From positions 156,450 to 220,449 of the forward strand of contig NC_018254.1 of the NCBI RefSeq assembly GCF_000227135.1: a stretch of DNA of 64,000 nucleotides, given 5' to 3'. Position numbers and translations under genes: made by a program. Below the pieces are notes generated by a model that saw only the letters and a list, made by a program, of their open reading frames with translations, was not told where the DNA came from and did no database searches. Shown here in pieces: positions 25,001-33,521 of the stretch; positions within the stretch are counted from its first letter, which is position 1; each line of letters opens with the position of its first letter. This stretch comes from Leishmania donovani (taxonomy: Eukaryota > Euglenozoa > Kinetoplastea > Trypanosomatida > Trypanosomatidae).

Positions 25001-28000
25001 TAAACGAGCTAAATGAGCGGATCCACGAGCTAGCCAAGAATGCGCTGAGTGGGGATCGTTCGGCATACTTGGACCCGGACCCGGCGGGTGTGCCGCTGTC
25101 GGACCTGCCACTGGATACGGACGGCATCTACAGCGGTCTCGAGGTTGAGCGCGCCAAGCTGTTGCTCAAGGACCTGGCCAAGAATGCGAAGCAAATCGAG
25201 GATCTCGAGGATCGCCTGAACGAGCGGGCGCACGATCTGGCGCAGCAGGTGCTCAAGGACGACCTGAAGAACGTTGACCCGAAGCCGCATGGCATTCCTA
25301 TTGAAGCGGTGAGGCCACACAACAACCCGGACTTCCACAACCTCGCAACGCGCGCTCGCGAGCTCCGCAAGGATTCACGCCGCAATGCCGACAAGCTCGC
25401 CGCCATTCAAGAGCAGATGAACGACTTGGCGAACCAGATGGCGGCGGAGATGCTCGGCAATGACCGTGGCTACCTCGACCCTGAGCCGGAAGGCGTGCCG
25501 GTGGAGATGGTGCTGCTCGACGAGGACCCCGAGTTCCACGAGATGGAGGTGCAGCGTGCAGTGCTGGTCGCGCAGGACCCGGTGAAAAACAGGCAGGCGA
25601 TCGCCGACCTCGAGGGGCGGCTCAACGATTGCGCACACAAGCTGGCTGAGGCGCAGAAGCGGGAGGACTTGCGTGGCCTGAACAGCGCCCCGCTCGGGGT
25701 ACCCGTGTCGCTGCTGAACCCTCATGACGACCCGCGCTTCGCCGCGAAGCTGCCGGAGCTTCGGGCGCAGAAGAAGGAGGGCTTTCCGCGCGCCCAGTCG
25801 CGTCTGAACGACACGCAGGCGAAATTGGATGAGATTCTCGAGGAGCTCGCCGCGCAGTACCTTGAGCAGGATCGCGCGCGGTACCTGTACCCTACTCCAG
25901 AGGGCATCCCGGTGGCGGCGCTCCCGCTGTGCGCGGACCCGGAGTTCCATCAGCTGGAGGCGGAGCGACTGGACTTGATCAGCAAGAACCCGAAGGCCAA
26001 TAAGGATGCCATTAAGGACCTGGAGGCAGCGCTGAACGAGCGTGCCTGCGAGCTGGCGCGAGAGCATCGCAAGGGCGACCGGGGCTACCTCAACGCTGAG
26101 CCGCTCGGCATTCCGCTTGACGTGCTGCCGCTTGACACGGACCGCCAGTTCAGCGATCTGGAGGCGAAGCGTGCGGCGCTGAAGACGAAGGATGCGGTCA
26201 GGAATGCCGCCGCAATTCACGACCTGGAAGATCAGCTGAACGACCGCGCGAACCAGCTCGCAGAGGACCAGATCACCGAGGACTTGCGCGCGGTTGATCC
26301 GACGCCGGAGGACATCCCGGTGCGGATGCTGAAGCCGCACGACGATCCCGAGTTTGCGCGGATGGTGAACGCGCTGCGCTTGCTCAAGGCAGACCCGTCG
26401 GCAGACCCCAAGAAGGTGTCGGACCTGGAGCAGGACATGAATGACCGCGCGCACGAGCTGGCGGAGGAGGCGCTTGCGGGCGACCGCCCGATGTACCTCG
26501 ATCCGAAGCCGGAGGGCATTGCGATCGAGTCGCTGCCGCTCGACTCCGACCCGCTCTATCACCGGCTGGAGGTCGAGCGCGCGAAGCTGATGCTGCAGGA
26601 ACCCAAGAAGAACCAGGCGAAGGCTGCTGAGCTCGAGGGCCGCCTCAACGACCGGGCGCACGAGCTGGCAAAGGAGCAGCGAGCGCGCGACCTGCAGGAC
26701 TTGGACGAGGCACCGCGTGGCATACCGGTGGACCTGCTGAATCCGCATGAAGACGAGACGTTCGCGTCGCTCGCGTTCCAGCGCCGTGACCCGAACAACA
26801 CACTGAGGAAGGCGCTCGACATCGGCGGCACCAACGGCGACCCGACGCGCGACATGCTCAACGAACGGCTAGACGAGATGGCGAAGCAGATGCTGGAGGG
26901 CGACCGCGACTACCTGGACCCCAATCCGGAGGGCGTGCCGCTGCGTGTGCTACCGCTCAACGAGGACCCGGAGTTCCACGAGATGGAGGTGCAGCGTGCG
27001 GTGCTGAAGGCGAAGAACGCGAAGAAGAACGCGGTGGCCATCAAAGACTTGGAGGACAAGCTGAACGACCGCGCTCACGACCTGGCAAAGGACGCTTTAA
27101 ATGGCGACCGCGGCTACCTCGCCCCTGAGCCAAGGGGCGTGCCTCTGGCGGATCTGCCACTCGACAAAGACCCGCAATTCCACCAGATGGAGGTGGAGCG
27201 GGCCAAGCTGAAGGCGCAAGACCTGACGAAGAATGCCAACAAGATCAAGGACCTGGAGGACAAGCTGAACGACCGCGCCGAAAATCTCGCTGAGGCGCAG
27301 AAGAAGGAGGATCTCCGCAACCTGGACGGCAAGCCGCGCGGCATTCCGCTGGAGTCGCTGAATCCGCACGATGATGCAGAGTTCGCGTCCCACTTGCCCG
27401 AGCTGCGTCGGCTGAAGAACGAGCAACCGAACCACCCCAAGATCAAGGACCTCCAGGCGAAGCTGGACAACCGCGCAGATGAGTTGGCCAAGGCTCAGAT
27501 CGACCGCGACCGCGCCTTCCTGGATCCTGAACCGGAGGGCATCACGTTGGCTCAGCTGCCGCTTGACAGTGACAAGCTCTTCACGAGCCTGGAGAAGCAG
27601 CTACGTCAGGCGAAACAGGACCTGAAGCGCAACGCGGACAAGATTACTGACCTGCAGGATTGTATGAACAAGCGCGTGCACGAGCTGGCGCTCAACCTGC
27701 TCAAGGGTGACCGCCGCTACCTCGATCCCGAGCCGGAGAATGTGCCGATCGCCGATGTGCCGATCGACGCCGATGCGATGTTCCGCGAGTTGGAGGCGCA
27801 GCGCGCGAAGCTGAAGGAGGACCCGAAGCGCAACGCGGATAAGATCAAGGACCTGGAAGGCAAGCTGAACGACCGCGCGCACGAGCTGGCCAAGGCTCAA
27901 AAGGAGGCGGCTCGCGGCTTTCTCAACCCCACCTCGCACCGCGTGCCGAAGGTGCTACTGCCGTTGGACGAGGATGCGGCGTTCGTAAAGATGGAGCAGC

Positions 28001-31000
28001 AGCTGCGGCGCCTCAACAAGGACCCGAAACGCAGCGCTAGCGCCATCGACAACCTCAAGGGCATGATGCAGGACCGTGCCGACGAGCTGGGAGAGAACTT
28101 GCTGAAGGGCGCCCGCGACAAGTACCTCGACCCCAACCCGGAGGGCGTGCCGGTCGGTTATCTGCCGCTGGACTCCGACCCGCAGTACAGCCACGCGGAG
28201 CTGCAGCGCGCCGTCCTCAAGGCCCAGAACGCGAAGGGTAACGCAGCCGAGATCGCCGACCTGGAGAAGGTGCTGAACGACCGGGCCGCTGAACTCGCCA
28301 AGGAGCAGCGTCAGAAAGACCGCGCCTTCCTGGACCCGGAGCCGGAGGGTATTCCAATCGCCGACGTGCCACTAGATGACGACCCGAATTTTCTGCGACT
28401 GGAGGACTACTTACGCAAGCTCAAGAAGGACCCCCGACGCAACGCCGACGCCATCGCCGACACACAAGAGAGCATGAACGACCGGGCCCACGAGCTGGCG
28501 AAGGGCGTGGTGGCCGAGGACCTCGCATGCCTGCCGCGGGCGGCGTACCGTGGCATCCCGAAGGAGGACCTGAGCCTCCACACGTACCTGAAGTTCCGCG
28601 ACGCGGCGAACCGGCGGCGCGACGCAAAGCGCCGCCGCCTGCCGACGACGGACATACGGCTCATCGAGGATGAGATGGACAGGATCGCCAGCGAGATCGC
28701 CGATGACGTGATCGACAGCGAGCGTGCCTTCCTGGATCCTGAGCCGGAAGGCATGGCCATCGCCAACGTCCCACTCGATGCGGACAAGGAGTTCGCCGCC
28801 CTCGAAGCCGAGCGCCGGCGCCGCTCCAAGGACCCGCGTGCGGCAAAACGCAACAAGGACGTCATTCGCGACTTGGAGAACCAGATGAGCGACCGCGCGC
28901 ACCAGCTGGCGAAGGAGGAGTTCGCGAAGCAGCGCGACTTCATGGATCAGGAGCCGGAGGGCGTGCCGCTGGAGCGGCTGCCGCTCGACACGGATCCGGA
29001 GTTCAAGGACGCGGAGATTGCGCGCTACAAGGCCAAGACGGACCCGAAGGCGGACCCGAAGAAGGTGGCGGCGTTGGAAAAGCGCATGAACGACCGAGCC
29101 CATGAGCTGGCCAAAGTCGAACTGGCGAAGGACCGTGCCTTCCTCGACCCTGAGCCGGAGGGCGTGCCACTGGCGGACCTCCCGCTCAGCGACGACCCGG
29201 AGTTCAACGTACTGGCGAAGCAGCGTCAGGCGCTGAAGAACACCAGGAGGGGCCGCGACCCCGAAATGAAGGACCTGGAGGAGAGGATGAACGACCGTGT
29301 CCACGACATCGCAAGGGAGTTCCTCAGCAAGCACCGCGGCTACCTGAACCCGGAGCCGCAGAATGTACCCATTGCCGACATCCCCCTCAACCGCGACCCG
29401 ATCTTCCGCGAAATGGAGAACGAGCTGTTGAAGGCTATGAAGGACCCCCGCAGCAATGCGGGCAAGATTGCAGAGCTGCAGGACGACCTCAACAACCGCG
29501 CAGACGACCTCGCGAAGGACCTACGGCGCAAGGAGCTTGCTAATCAGGAGCAGGAGCCTCTCGGCGTGCCGCTGGAAGAGCTGCCACTCAACTACGACCC
29601 GATCCTCAATCCACTGGAACGCAAGCGCCGCGACATCAAGAAAAACCCGAAGCGGAATGCCGATGTGCTGCGCAACCTCGAGCGGGAGATCGCCGCGCGC
29701 ATCGATGACATCGCGCGCGACTTTCTGGCGAAGGAGCGTGCTTTCCTGGACCAGGAACCGGAGGGGGTGCAATTGGAGCGCCTGCCGCTGTCAGATGACA
29801 GGGAGTTTCACGAAATGGAGAGGGACCTGCGCGCGCTGAAGAAGCAACCAGCAAAGAACAAGGACGCCATCGAGGACCTCGAGGAACGCATGAACGACCG
29901 CGCACATCACCTGGCCAAGGACTATCTCGCGAAGGACCGCGACTACCTCGAGAAAGAGCCGCTCGGTGTGCCGGTGGAGGAGCTGCCGCTTAACGAGGAC
30001 GTGACCTTCCGCGATGCGGAGGAGAAGCGGCGGGCGCTGAAGAGGGATCCGCGTGGCAACGCAAAGGCGATCAAGGATCTGGAGGATCAGCTGAACGACC
30101 GCGCCGAGCAGCTGGCACAGCAGAAGCTGGACAAGGAGCGCGCCTTCCTCGACCCCAGGCCGGAGGGCATTCTCCTGAAGGACATGCAGCTAGACAGGGA
30201 CAAGGCGTTCAAGGACATGGAGAGGCAGCTGCGGCAGCTGCGCAAGGACCCGCGCAAGAACGCAAACGCGATTCGGGACATGGAGGAAGACATGAACAGC
30301 CGCGCCCACGTACTGGCAAAGCGCCAGTTGGCGGACGACCGGAACTTCCTCAACCCGGAACCGCGCGGTGTGCCGCTAGTCGACCTCGCCCTCGAAGATG
30401 ATCCGGAGTTCCGAAAGACGGAGCTGGCGCGTCGCGAGGCCAAGAGAAACCCAAAGAACGCTGACAGGGTGCGCGAGCTGGAGAGCATTCTGAACGACCA
30501 CGCCGACCGCATCGCCGGCGAGTACCTCAAGAAGGACCGCGCCTACCTCGACCCCGAGCCGGAGGGTGTGCCGTTGGAGGAGCTGCCGCTCGACACGGAT
30601 CCGGACTTCCACGGCATGGAGGTGGACCGGCGCAAGCTAAACAAGGACCCTGCAAAGAACTTCAGGACCATCAAGGATCTCGAAGAGCAGCTCAATAACC
30701 GTGCGCGCGAGCTGGCCAGGGACAAGAAGGGCTACCAGGACCCGGTGTTCCATGAGGCAAACGAGGATATAGCCGAGCAGTGGCCGCGCATTCGCGAGCT
30801 GTACCCGGAGGGTGTGTACGATCCGGTGACGCCGGACACCACACTGCCGTCGGACATCTCGTCCGCCCCGCAGGACATGGGCTTCCTCGCCCCGTTCATC
30901 GCGGCCTTGGCGCGTCACACGGTGCTCATCTCTCGCCTCTTCCAAGACAAGGCGCACCCGCAGAACCAGCCCTACCGCGTGACGCTATTCAACCCGGACA

Positions 31001-32658
31001 GCTCGCCGGTCACAGTGGAAGTGGACGACCGCGTGCCATGCGACGACAAGCGAGAGCCGAAGTTCACACAAGTGCCGTCACGCATGTGGTACCCGCTGCT
31101 GCTGGAGAAGGCGTACGCCAAGTTCGTCGGCGGCTACGAGAACTTTAACAACTGCAATGCCCACGATACGCTGCGCGATTTGACGGGCCGCCCGGTGCTG
31201 CACATTTCTCTCGAGGACCCGAAGCACGCTGCGGCGACGAACATGGGCGACTACACGACGCCGGCCTTCTGGCGCCGTGTCATGGAGGACCTCGACCGCG
31301 GTGACGTGTTTGTGTGCGTGGCGAACGGCAACGTGCCAGATGGCCTGCATCCGCAGTGCAGCTACGCGCTGATGGACGTGGTGGAGGTGAAGCCATGCAC
31401 AAGCGATCCGTTGGATATCGTGATCAAGGTGCACAACTGCTACACGGATGCCCCGCATTACAACGGCCCGCTGCGCAAGGGCGACAGCAACTGGACGGCG
31501 GATGTGAAGCGAGCGTGCAGCTTCTCGCCCGACGAGAGCGACATGATCTACATGCCTTTGTCCACCTTCCTCAACAACTTCAGCTGCATGCAGCGCTGCC
31601 ATATCAACTGTGGGGATCGCCTCAGCTCTCCTGGTGAGTGGAACGATTATACGGCTGGTGGCACGTCCAAGTACACGACCTTCCGCAGTAACCCCATCTA
31701 CCTCGTGGAGAACAAGACGTCGCGACCAGCCACGATCCTCGCCGAGGTGCGCCACACGAACCCGCTCTACGTGGACGAGACGAACTGTAAGCAGTACCCC
31801 TACACCGGGCTCACTCTCATGCAGCCATCGAATGCAAAGCTGCCGCCAACGCCGTTTATAACGAATGGCACGCACAAGTTCCTGCAGAAGGGCATGATGC
31901 TGGACTCGCGCGAAGTGTGCGCCGAGATGGAGCTGCCTCCCAGTTCGACGTGCTACCTTATCCCGTACACTAAAGACCGCGGCACGATGGGCGAGTTCTT
32001 CGTCTCCATCTACCCGGACATGGCCAAGGTCACACTGACGCCACTGCGACACGCTGGCCTCACTTTGAAGCCGCTCCGCACCAGCCTCAGCCTGCATCCC
32101 GGCGACGAAGAGGGCGAGCGGCTGGATTTTATGGTGAACGATGCGAGCGACGTGCACATCCTACTGCACCAGACGAAAATATCGGACCCAAACAGCATCC
32201 GCAAGGGCGATGCCGTGGCCGAGGACGAGGTGACCATGACGGTCTTCAACGAGTACGGTATCAAGATCGGCACAACAGGCGATTCGAGCAACGCGCGCGA
32301 GCACGCGCTCATCTTCAAGGCCCCGCAAGGCGGCCGCTACGCGTTGCTCGTGAACTGCACGGCGTCTGCCACCGGGGGCCCATGCACGGCGAACCTGGAG
32401 ATCTACACGCCAACGGACGTGAGCGCCGACTTTGTGCCGGTCGCGCCGGACGCGAAGCCGCTGAACGCACAGGCGCAGTCGCGCTTTCCCACGCTGTCGC
32501 GCACGGCGACGGCCCCAGGCGCGTCGCGTGCTGCCAGCCGCACTGGAAGCAACGTGCGCCGCACTGACTCTCTGCCGCCGATCAACCAACGGTCTGTCAG
32601 CAGCCGTCGTGGCAGCCGCGAAGAAGCCGGGCACCGCTCCAGCCGCGGCCGCCGTTAA
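16006..32658 (+). CDS. Giant calpain-like protein with about 64 GM6-type repeats (5550 aa)
   Basis: I place the start at 16006 (MSVEEVPDSN), not the upstream in-frame ATG at 15937, because this begins exactly like the paralogue at 43905 (MSSLFTEVPDSN). Domains: one calpain-like protease core, residues about 35-315, with Cys62 in HYECFML and Asn in YNPYEDSP, but Gly/Ser where calpains have the active-site His; a domain-III-like WRANPLYV segment (about 316-450); a second beta module (about 476-577); about 64 repeats averaging 67 residues (about 590-4910); a C-terminal calpain-like module (about 4911-5470) in which the Cys position is Gly; and a basic Ser/Arg-rich tail with RRTDS-like possible phosphosites. 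No signal peptide or membrane segment is seen. It resembles T. brucei ClpGM6. A non-catalytic cytoskeletal or flagellum-attachment role is inferred. Confidence 0.92.
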   Translation: MSVEEVPDSNKLFSDAVFDRENAHIAREWQRITEVYPAGVNQPLLPEVFSREQFGQGNHYECFMLSALATLIRFPDVIRNCFVTKKVRQDGRYTFQFFRGQEWVKVEIDDRIAMEEGEVLYARSPTEHWWPLLLEKAYAKFYTLYQNLEDISEGEVFHDFSGCPVIFIPMEADKAKVVNYDIQSAQFWRDLNNELDQTALAALALGEQAEQYGLHHEGSYAVLGFIETRNAINLTPADVLVKMYNPYEDSPYTGPMHRDDSSWTSEMRSICNPAQRNIFYIPANVFLDVFANVQQAYIKAPLHPSYNFNSEWGDTTSGGNVSLVTWRANPLYVVRNKAEEPVQIIGMIRQPDQRHLLHRQTNHELNYIQCALVVAESISAERIPTYLVTGNNHRRLRSGLYLHNREVADVMTIPADSLCYIIPTGMRRDRGKFIFSYWFLRKGDKDKLDIERLNTDVARQLPAIAHLDLMNRGHARVDILVDVPTDLHILLKQEKPFKHASGGDAIAQDFLSMYLYDANDKRISPSTQATNNREIGLVQHVSKPGRYAIGVNCTSGTGDVPCKVEIVAQERAHVRITEAPDNARELGELDLSFLDPEPEGVPLADLPLEEDLKFQEQLDALKRLHHKPHRNEDEILALERKMNARAHELARALLGKDRCKYLTGQDIEKLAPLLDSDPEYMNAERERHNLKKDPRNAGKVRALEEELRDRAAALADTSAGIDLGFMDLEYEGIPLDDIELLSDPAFEEMAQARASLLSDPAANARKINDMEDKMHDRATEMARDMHKKERTCLDPEPEGVPLDLLPLNEDEAFSRMEDELRALNRKPKRDAKAIKDLQRTLNDRAHELASVLKSDERELFLDPVPLGIPVADLPLDTDPEFHLKEIERLQLRKEDPLGNRDDIKTLEDELNDRARELAKDQQANQRAFLDQDPYGVPLEKLCLDYNDDFLRKESELRALQKNPRCSATAIADLKADMSEMVDALAAAEAARDRNFLDPEVEGRLVHLLPLLENPEFKELDTKRRRVLNRGGDTSKVPDMEDRMNDVALEIAHDMNVAERPDYMDTTYKGIPVEDLPLDEDPLFRSLEVKRQQQKQDPRRNARGIADTEQELNDRAMELAAEKLKGDRNYLDPEPEGVPLRLVPLDSDAAFAEMEAQRAKLKKDMRRNTKPIAEIENLLNDRAHELAKSLKEKERPKFLDARFSGIPYTELPLDADQPFRDMEVQRLLLKEQPHKNATAIQDLEEALNDRAGELAKEKLAKERAFLDPCPLGIPLEELPLDSTPAFIAKEERLRALNKDPYKNATAIKMLQGEMDDMVSALAAEELARMRGFLDPEPEGRLVESLPLNDDPQFHKLEAQYRDLKKSPKANPQDVADCEELMNDRAHELAKDMNREERPDFMNMTPRGVPLEELPLDTDDEFSNLEAQRARLMRQPAKNKKAIDEIEYALNLRAEELAQEKIQADRAFMDEAPQNIPLKYIPLDKDKEFGRMEAQRMALRAQSQNARALIPKLRELEDAMNQHANDMAKALKQQVRASVLPPRIGGIAREALQLDDDVPFTDLEVAQIAANGDGDLDKGRDLGDAMQKRAADVAAKLRWEERANLGNPLGFSPEDLPLERSPEYLQKESALVEMRANPKKNAQSIKSAEEDLHALAMEMAKEKAAEEREDYIDPEPEGRKLNDLGLDDDPTFVGIEEQYRRSRKDPYADQDRLRDLEQMMNDRAHDLAKMKNARDRDMYLDRAPRNVPIVELPLDTDEEFGRLEAQRAKLCQNPVRNAQSIRETEDALNDRADVLAAEALKNDRIFLEAEPEGVSQRQLPLDLDQTFRSLELKRAALKSAPIKDDRAIRAVEEQMNDHLRKMAREVKMDARRDMEPNSLGIPSEDLNPYLDEDPHFHELEDMYRDAKNNPTKAKKASQLLDQMNERAREIAQAVHDMERLPLNQAPNGIPLETLPLNEDPVFNALENEARALRKGPSGGKKSAERLADVEDRLNARAEELANAARKQYVDAMPEGVPMELLKLGDDPSFVNAEAELRRLEKNPVANRQGIKDLKDELNFMAHEKVKRLLRGDRGYLHQTPDGVDLCHLPLDTDPVFHELETRRAKLKSEDPRAHQKAIAALEDQLNDRAHELAKEVKEGELRALEPDPHGIPYAVIIPHNDVEFNNCAKHLRDLKSDSKRNAAAIRETVDRMNDRGAELAEAMLKQDRSYLKPQAAAVPLKYLPLDTDPQFNRIEVERAKLKARDSVKNAKKIQALEDQLNERANQLAEAQKQEDLRGLDPKPEGIPLYVIDPHSDAKFASFLPQLRDMKADPRTRPEDLQQVVDAMNDRAHELASEKLRGDRLTYLEEEPKGVPLDLLSLDTDPQFHDIEAQRAVLKAQDPRRNAAKIRDSEDRLRERSYELAEQQRTKDLENLDQVPEGLPITLVNPHDDPAFAKMVNQHRQLAKDSVKDSAKNSELLTKLEEKMNDRAHELAKLMLESDHSFLDPAPQDVSLAELPLDTDPEFHRLEVERAKLKAQDQRRNTAKIKDIEGQMNNRAHELAREQLAEDLRGVDPAPRGLPVELLNPHADSQFAEAVKQIRVLKKSPIADPKAKLAMLDKMNARVRAMADEAMDRDYLDPEPEGVALADLPLSSDPEFHDMEVGRARLKLRDPKRNARAIKDLEQRLNDHAHELARRQLEEDLAGCDPEPEGIPLALLKPAEDPKIAGMIPQLRALKKDPKKNAEAIRRVENEMNNRANELARQLLEGDRGYLEPNPENVALEYLSLDKDPEIAEMEVERAKLKAQDPRRNQRRIADLEDRLNDRAVELAVAKKAEELAHFAPQYNGIETAAMRPYDDPEFAALVDQLRKLEKASAGASPEAEKVLTDMDARLEVLAKEKVEGDLWFLDKEPEGIPLEEVEVELDPIFQQLRQECANLKAKDPRRNADKVKSLEDQMRSRVHELAKHLKESDFDGVDTSPLGIPLELLQPLEDPQVARILPELRRAKKSLRDTQRAQGLLNELNERIHELAKNALSGDRSAYLDPDPAGVPLSDLPLDTDGIYSGLEVERAKLLLKDLAKNAKQIEDLEDRLNERAHDLAQQVLKDDLKNVDPKPHGIPIEAVRPHNNPDFHNLATRARELRKDSRRNADKLAAIQEQMNDLANQMAAEMLGNDRGYLDPEPEGVPVEMVLLDEDPEFHEMEVQRAVLVAQDPVKNRQAIADLEGRLNDCAHKLAEAQKREDLRGLNSAPLGVPVSLLNPHDDPRFAAKLPELRAQKKEGFPRAQSRLNDTQAKLDEILEELAAQYLEQDRARYLYPTPEGIPVAALPLCADPEFHQLEAERLDLISKNPKANKDAIKDLEAALNERACELAREHRKGDRGYLNAEPLGIPLDVLPLDTDRQFSDLEAKRAALKTKDAVRNAAAIHDLEDQLNDRANQLAEDQITEDLRAVDPTPEDIPVRMLKPHDDPEFARMVNALRLLKADPSADPKKVSDLEQDMNDRAHELAEEALAGDRPMYLDPKPEGIAIESLPLDSDPLYHRLEVERAKLMLQEPKKNQAKAAELEGRLNDRAHELAKEQRARDLQDLDEAPRGIPVDLLNPHEDETFASLAFQRRDPNNTLRKALDIGGTNGDPTRDMLNERLDEMAKQMLEGDRDYLDPNPEGVPLRVLPLNEDPEFHEMEVQRAVLKAKNAKKNAVAIKDLEDKLNDRAHDLAKDALNGDRGYLAPEPRGVPLADLPLDKDPQFHQMEVERAKLKAQDLTKNANKIKDLEDKLNDRAENLAEAQKKEDLRNLDGKPRGIPLESLNPHDDAEFASHLPELRRLKNEQPNHPKIKDLQAKLDNRADELAKAQIDRDRAFLDPEPEGITLAQLPLDSDKLFTSLEKQLRQAKQDLKRNADKITDLQDCMNKRVHELALNLLKGDRRYLDPEPENVPIADVPIDADAMFRELEAQRAKLKEDPKRNADKIKDLEGKLNDRAHELAKAQKEAARGFLNPTSHRVPKVLLPLDEDAAFVKMEQQLRRLNKDPKRSASAIDNLKGMMQDRADELGENLLKGARDKYLDPNPEGVPVGYLPLDSDPQYSHAELQRAVLKAQNAKGNAAEIADLEKVLNDRAAELAKEQRQKDRAFLDPEPEGIPIADVPLDDDPNFLRLEDYLRKLKKDPRRNADAIADTQESMNDRAHELAKGVVAEDLACLPRAAYRGIPKEDLSLHTYLKFRDAANRRRDAKRRRLPTTDIRLIEDEMDRIASEIADDVIDSERAFLDPEPEGMAIANVPLDADKEFAALEAERRRRSKDPRAAKRNKDVIRDLENQMSDRAHQLAKEEFAKQRDFMDQEPEGVPLERLPLDTDPEFKDAEIARYKAKTDPKADPKKVAALEKRMNDRAHELAKVELAKDRAFLDPEPEGVPLADLPLSDDPEFNVLAKQRQALKNTRRGRDPEMKDLEERMNDRVHDIAREFLSKHRGYLNPEPQNVPIADIPLNRDPIFREMENELLKAMKDPRSNAGKIAELQDDLNNRADDLAKDLRRKELANQEQEPLGVPLEELPLNYDPILNPLERKRRDIKKNPKRNADVLRNLEREIAARIDDIARDFLAKERAFLDQEPEGVQLERLPLSDDREFHEMERDLRALKKQPAKNKDAIEDLEERMNDRAHHLAKDYLAKDRDYLEKEPLGVPVEELPLNEDVTFRDAEEKRRALKRDPRGNAKAIKDLEDQLNDRAEQLAQQKLDKERAFLDPRPEGILLKDMQLDRDKAFKDMERQLRQLRKDPRKNANAIRDMEEDMNSRAHVLAKRQLADDRNFLNPEPRGVPLVDLALEDDPEFRKTELARREAKRNPKNADRVRELESILNDHADRIAGEYLKKDRAYLDPEPEGVPLEELPLDTDPDFHGMEVDRRKLNKDPAKNFRTIKDLEEQLNNRARELARDKKGYQDPVFHEANEDIAEQWPRIRELYPEGVYDPVTPDTTLPSDISSAPQDMGFLAPFIAALARHTVLISRLFQDKAHPQNQPYRVTLFNPDSSPVTVEVDDRVPCDDKREPKFTQVPSRMWYPLLLEKAYAKFVGGYENFNNCNAHDTLRDLTGRPVLHISLEDPKHAAATNMGDYTTPAFWRRVMEDLDRGDVFVCVANGNVPDGLHPQCSYALMDVVEVKPCTSDPLDIVIKVHNCYTDAPHYNGPLRKGDSNWTADVKRACSFSPDESDMIYMPLSTFLNNFSCMQRCHINCGDRLSSPGEWNDYTAGGTSKYTTFRSNPIYLVENKTSRPATILAEVRHTNPLYVDETNCKQYPYTGLTLMQPSNAKLPPTPFITNGTHKFLQKGMMLDSREVCAEMELPPSSTCYLIPYTKDRGTMGEFFVSIYPDMAKVTLTPLRHAGLTLKPLRTSLSLHPGDEEGERLDFMVNDASDVHILLHQTKISDPNSIRKGDAVAEDEVTMTVFNEYGIKIGTTGDSSNAREHALIFKAPQGGRYALLVNCTASATGGPCTANLEIYTPTDVSADFVPVAPDAKPLNAQAQSRFPTLSRTATAPGASRAASRTGSNVRRTDSLPPINQRSVSSRRGSREEAGHRSSRGRR
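17770..30735 (+). repeat. GM6-type repeat array, about 64 units of about 67 residues
   Basis: I counted 64 occurrences of the closing core (LNDRAHELAK and variants, followed by DRxxL or DLxxL). The typical head is LDPEPEGVPLxxLPLDxDP, then a Lys/Arg-rich helix-like segment with DPxxNA. Average period is about 200 bases. Units are diverged enough to be told apart, so the array is not a recent uniform expansion. Heptad-like spacing of Leu and charged residues suggests helical, rod-like units, which is inference. Confidence 0.9.
22425..27530 (+). repeat. Higher-order A/B repeat block inside the array
   Basis: From unit 24 to unit 48 two unit classes mostly alternate. A units have LPLDTDPEFHxxEVERAKLK. 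B units begin after DLxxL/V, carry GIPxxLLNPHDDPxFA in place of the LPLDxDP head, and often have LPxLRxLKKD. I assign B units to positions 24, 26, 28, 30, 32, 34, 36, 38, 40, 43, 45 and 48. The basic module of this block is thus a dimer of about 135 residues, which probably spread by duplication of A+B pairs. Confidence 0.75.
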
Positions 32659-33500
32659 AACAACAGCACTGCAGCTGAGGTGAGGGTAGGCAGGGGGGTG
32701 CATCAGGAGGCTCTGCGAAGGCGGATATCAGGGTGAGGGAGTAGTTATCTCTCTTCCTCTATCGTTGCCAGTGACTCTGATCGCCAGGACTCCTTGCCGC
32801 TGGCGAGTCCCTTCTGCGGTTGAGCTCCTCTTCTTACGTGGTGATGCCGCCGTTACGCTCTTTACTGCGTTGCTGCCGGCGTGCGCTTTATCGGTGTGCA
32901 TGCCCACGAGCACGGTATTTGGTGCAACCGTTGGGATGCTCTGCCTGTTGTCTGACAGAAGGCACCGTACGTCTCTTTACGTGTATGCATACTTACGTCT
33001 ATTTGTATAGATGCGTCTGTGTGTGTGTCTTTGCCCCCCCCCCCCAGCGCCGAAAAAAAAAGGAGTACTTCCTCTCCTCCAGGTGTTCTCTCTCTTCGCG
33101 TCGAAGGTGAAAAGGTTCATAGCGGTCACGGTGCCTGCGCCTTCCTTACACGCATATGGGCGTTTGTTTGTTTTGCTTTCCCTGCTCGGTGTTGGTTTCA
33201 CGCACCGATGGGCGTGTAGCACATGCCGTATGCATATACATATATAGATGTAGAGATGTGTGTATATGGGCCATATCTCTGTTCTTTGTTTTCGTTGTGC
33301 ATTATTGTTACTAATTTTTGGATTTTGTCCGCTTCCTCTTATTGTATGTTCCTCTCGCTACACAAGGAGCGTAACGAACGGAAAAGAGAGCCCCCAAAAA
33401 AAACGGGGCTCGGGGGGCCGCTCTGTGATGGATGACAAGTGCTTAGCCAGAGGAGGGAAATCGTGTCCGAACCACTTGCTCACTCGGCGTTGACGCGCGT

Positions 33501-33521
33501 TATATATATATATATATATAT
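33501..33521. repeat. (TA)10 microsatellite
   Basis: Uninterrupted TA dinucleotides in the spacer after the giant calpain-like gene. Confidence 0.95.

Noticed and set aside
25375..26748. 457-codon antisense ORF inside the repeat array
   Set aside because: Mirrors the sense repeats and has periodic composition only; no independent domain.
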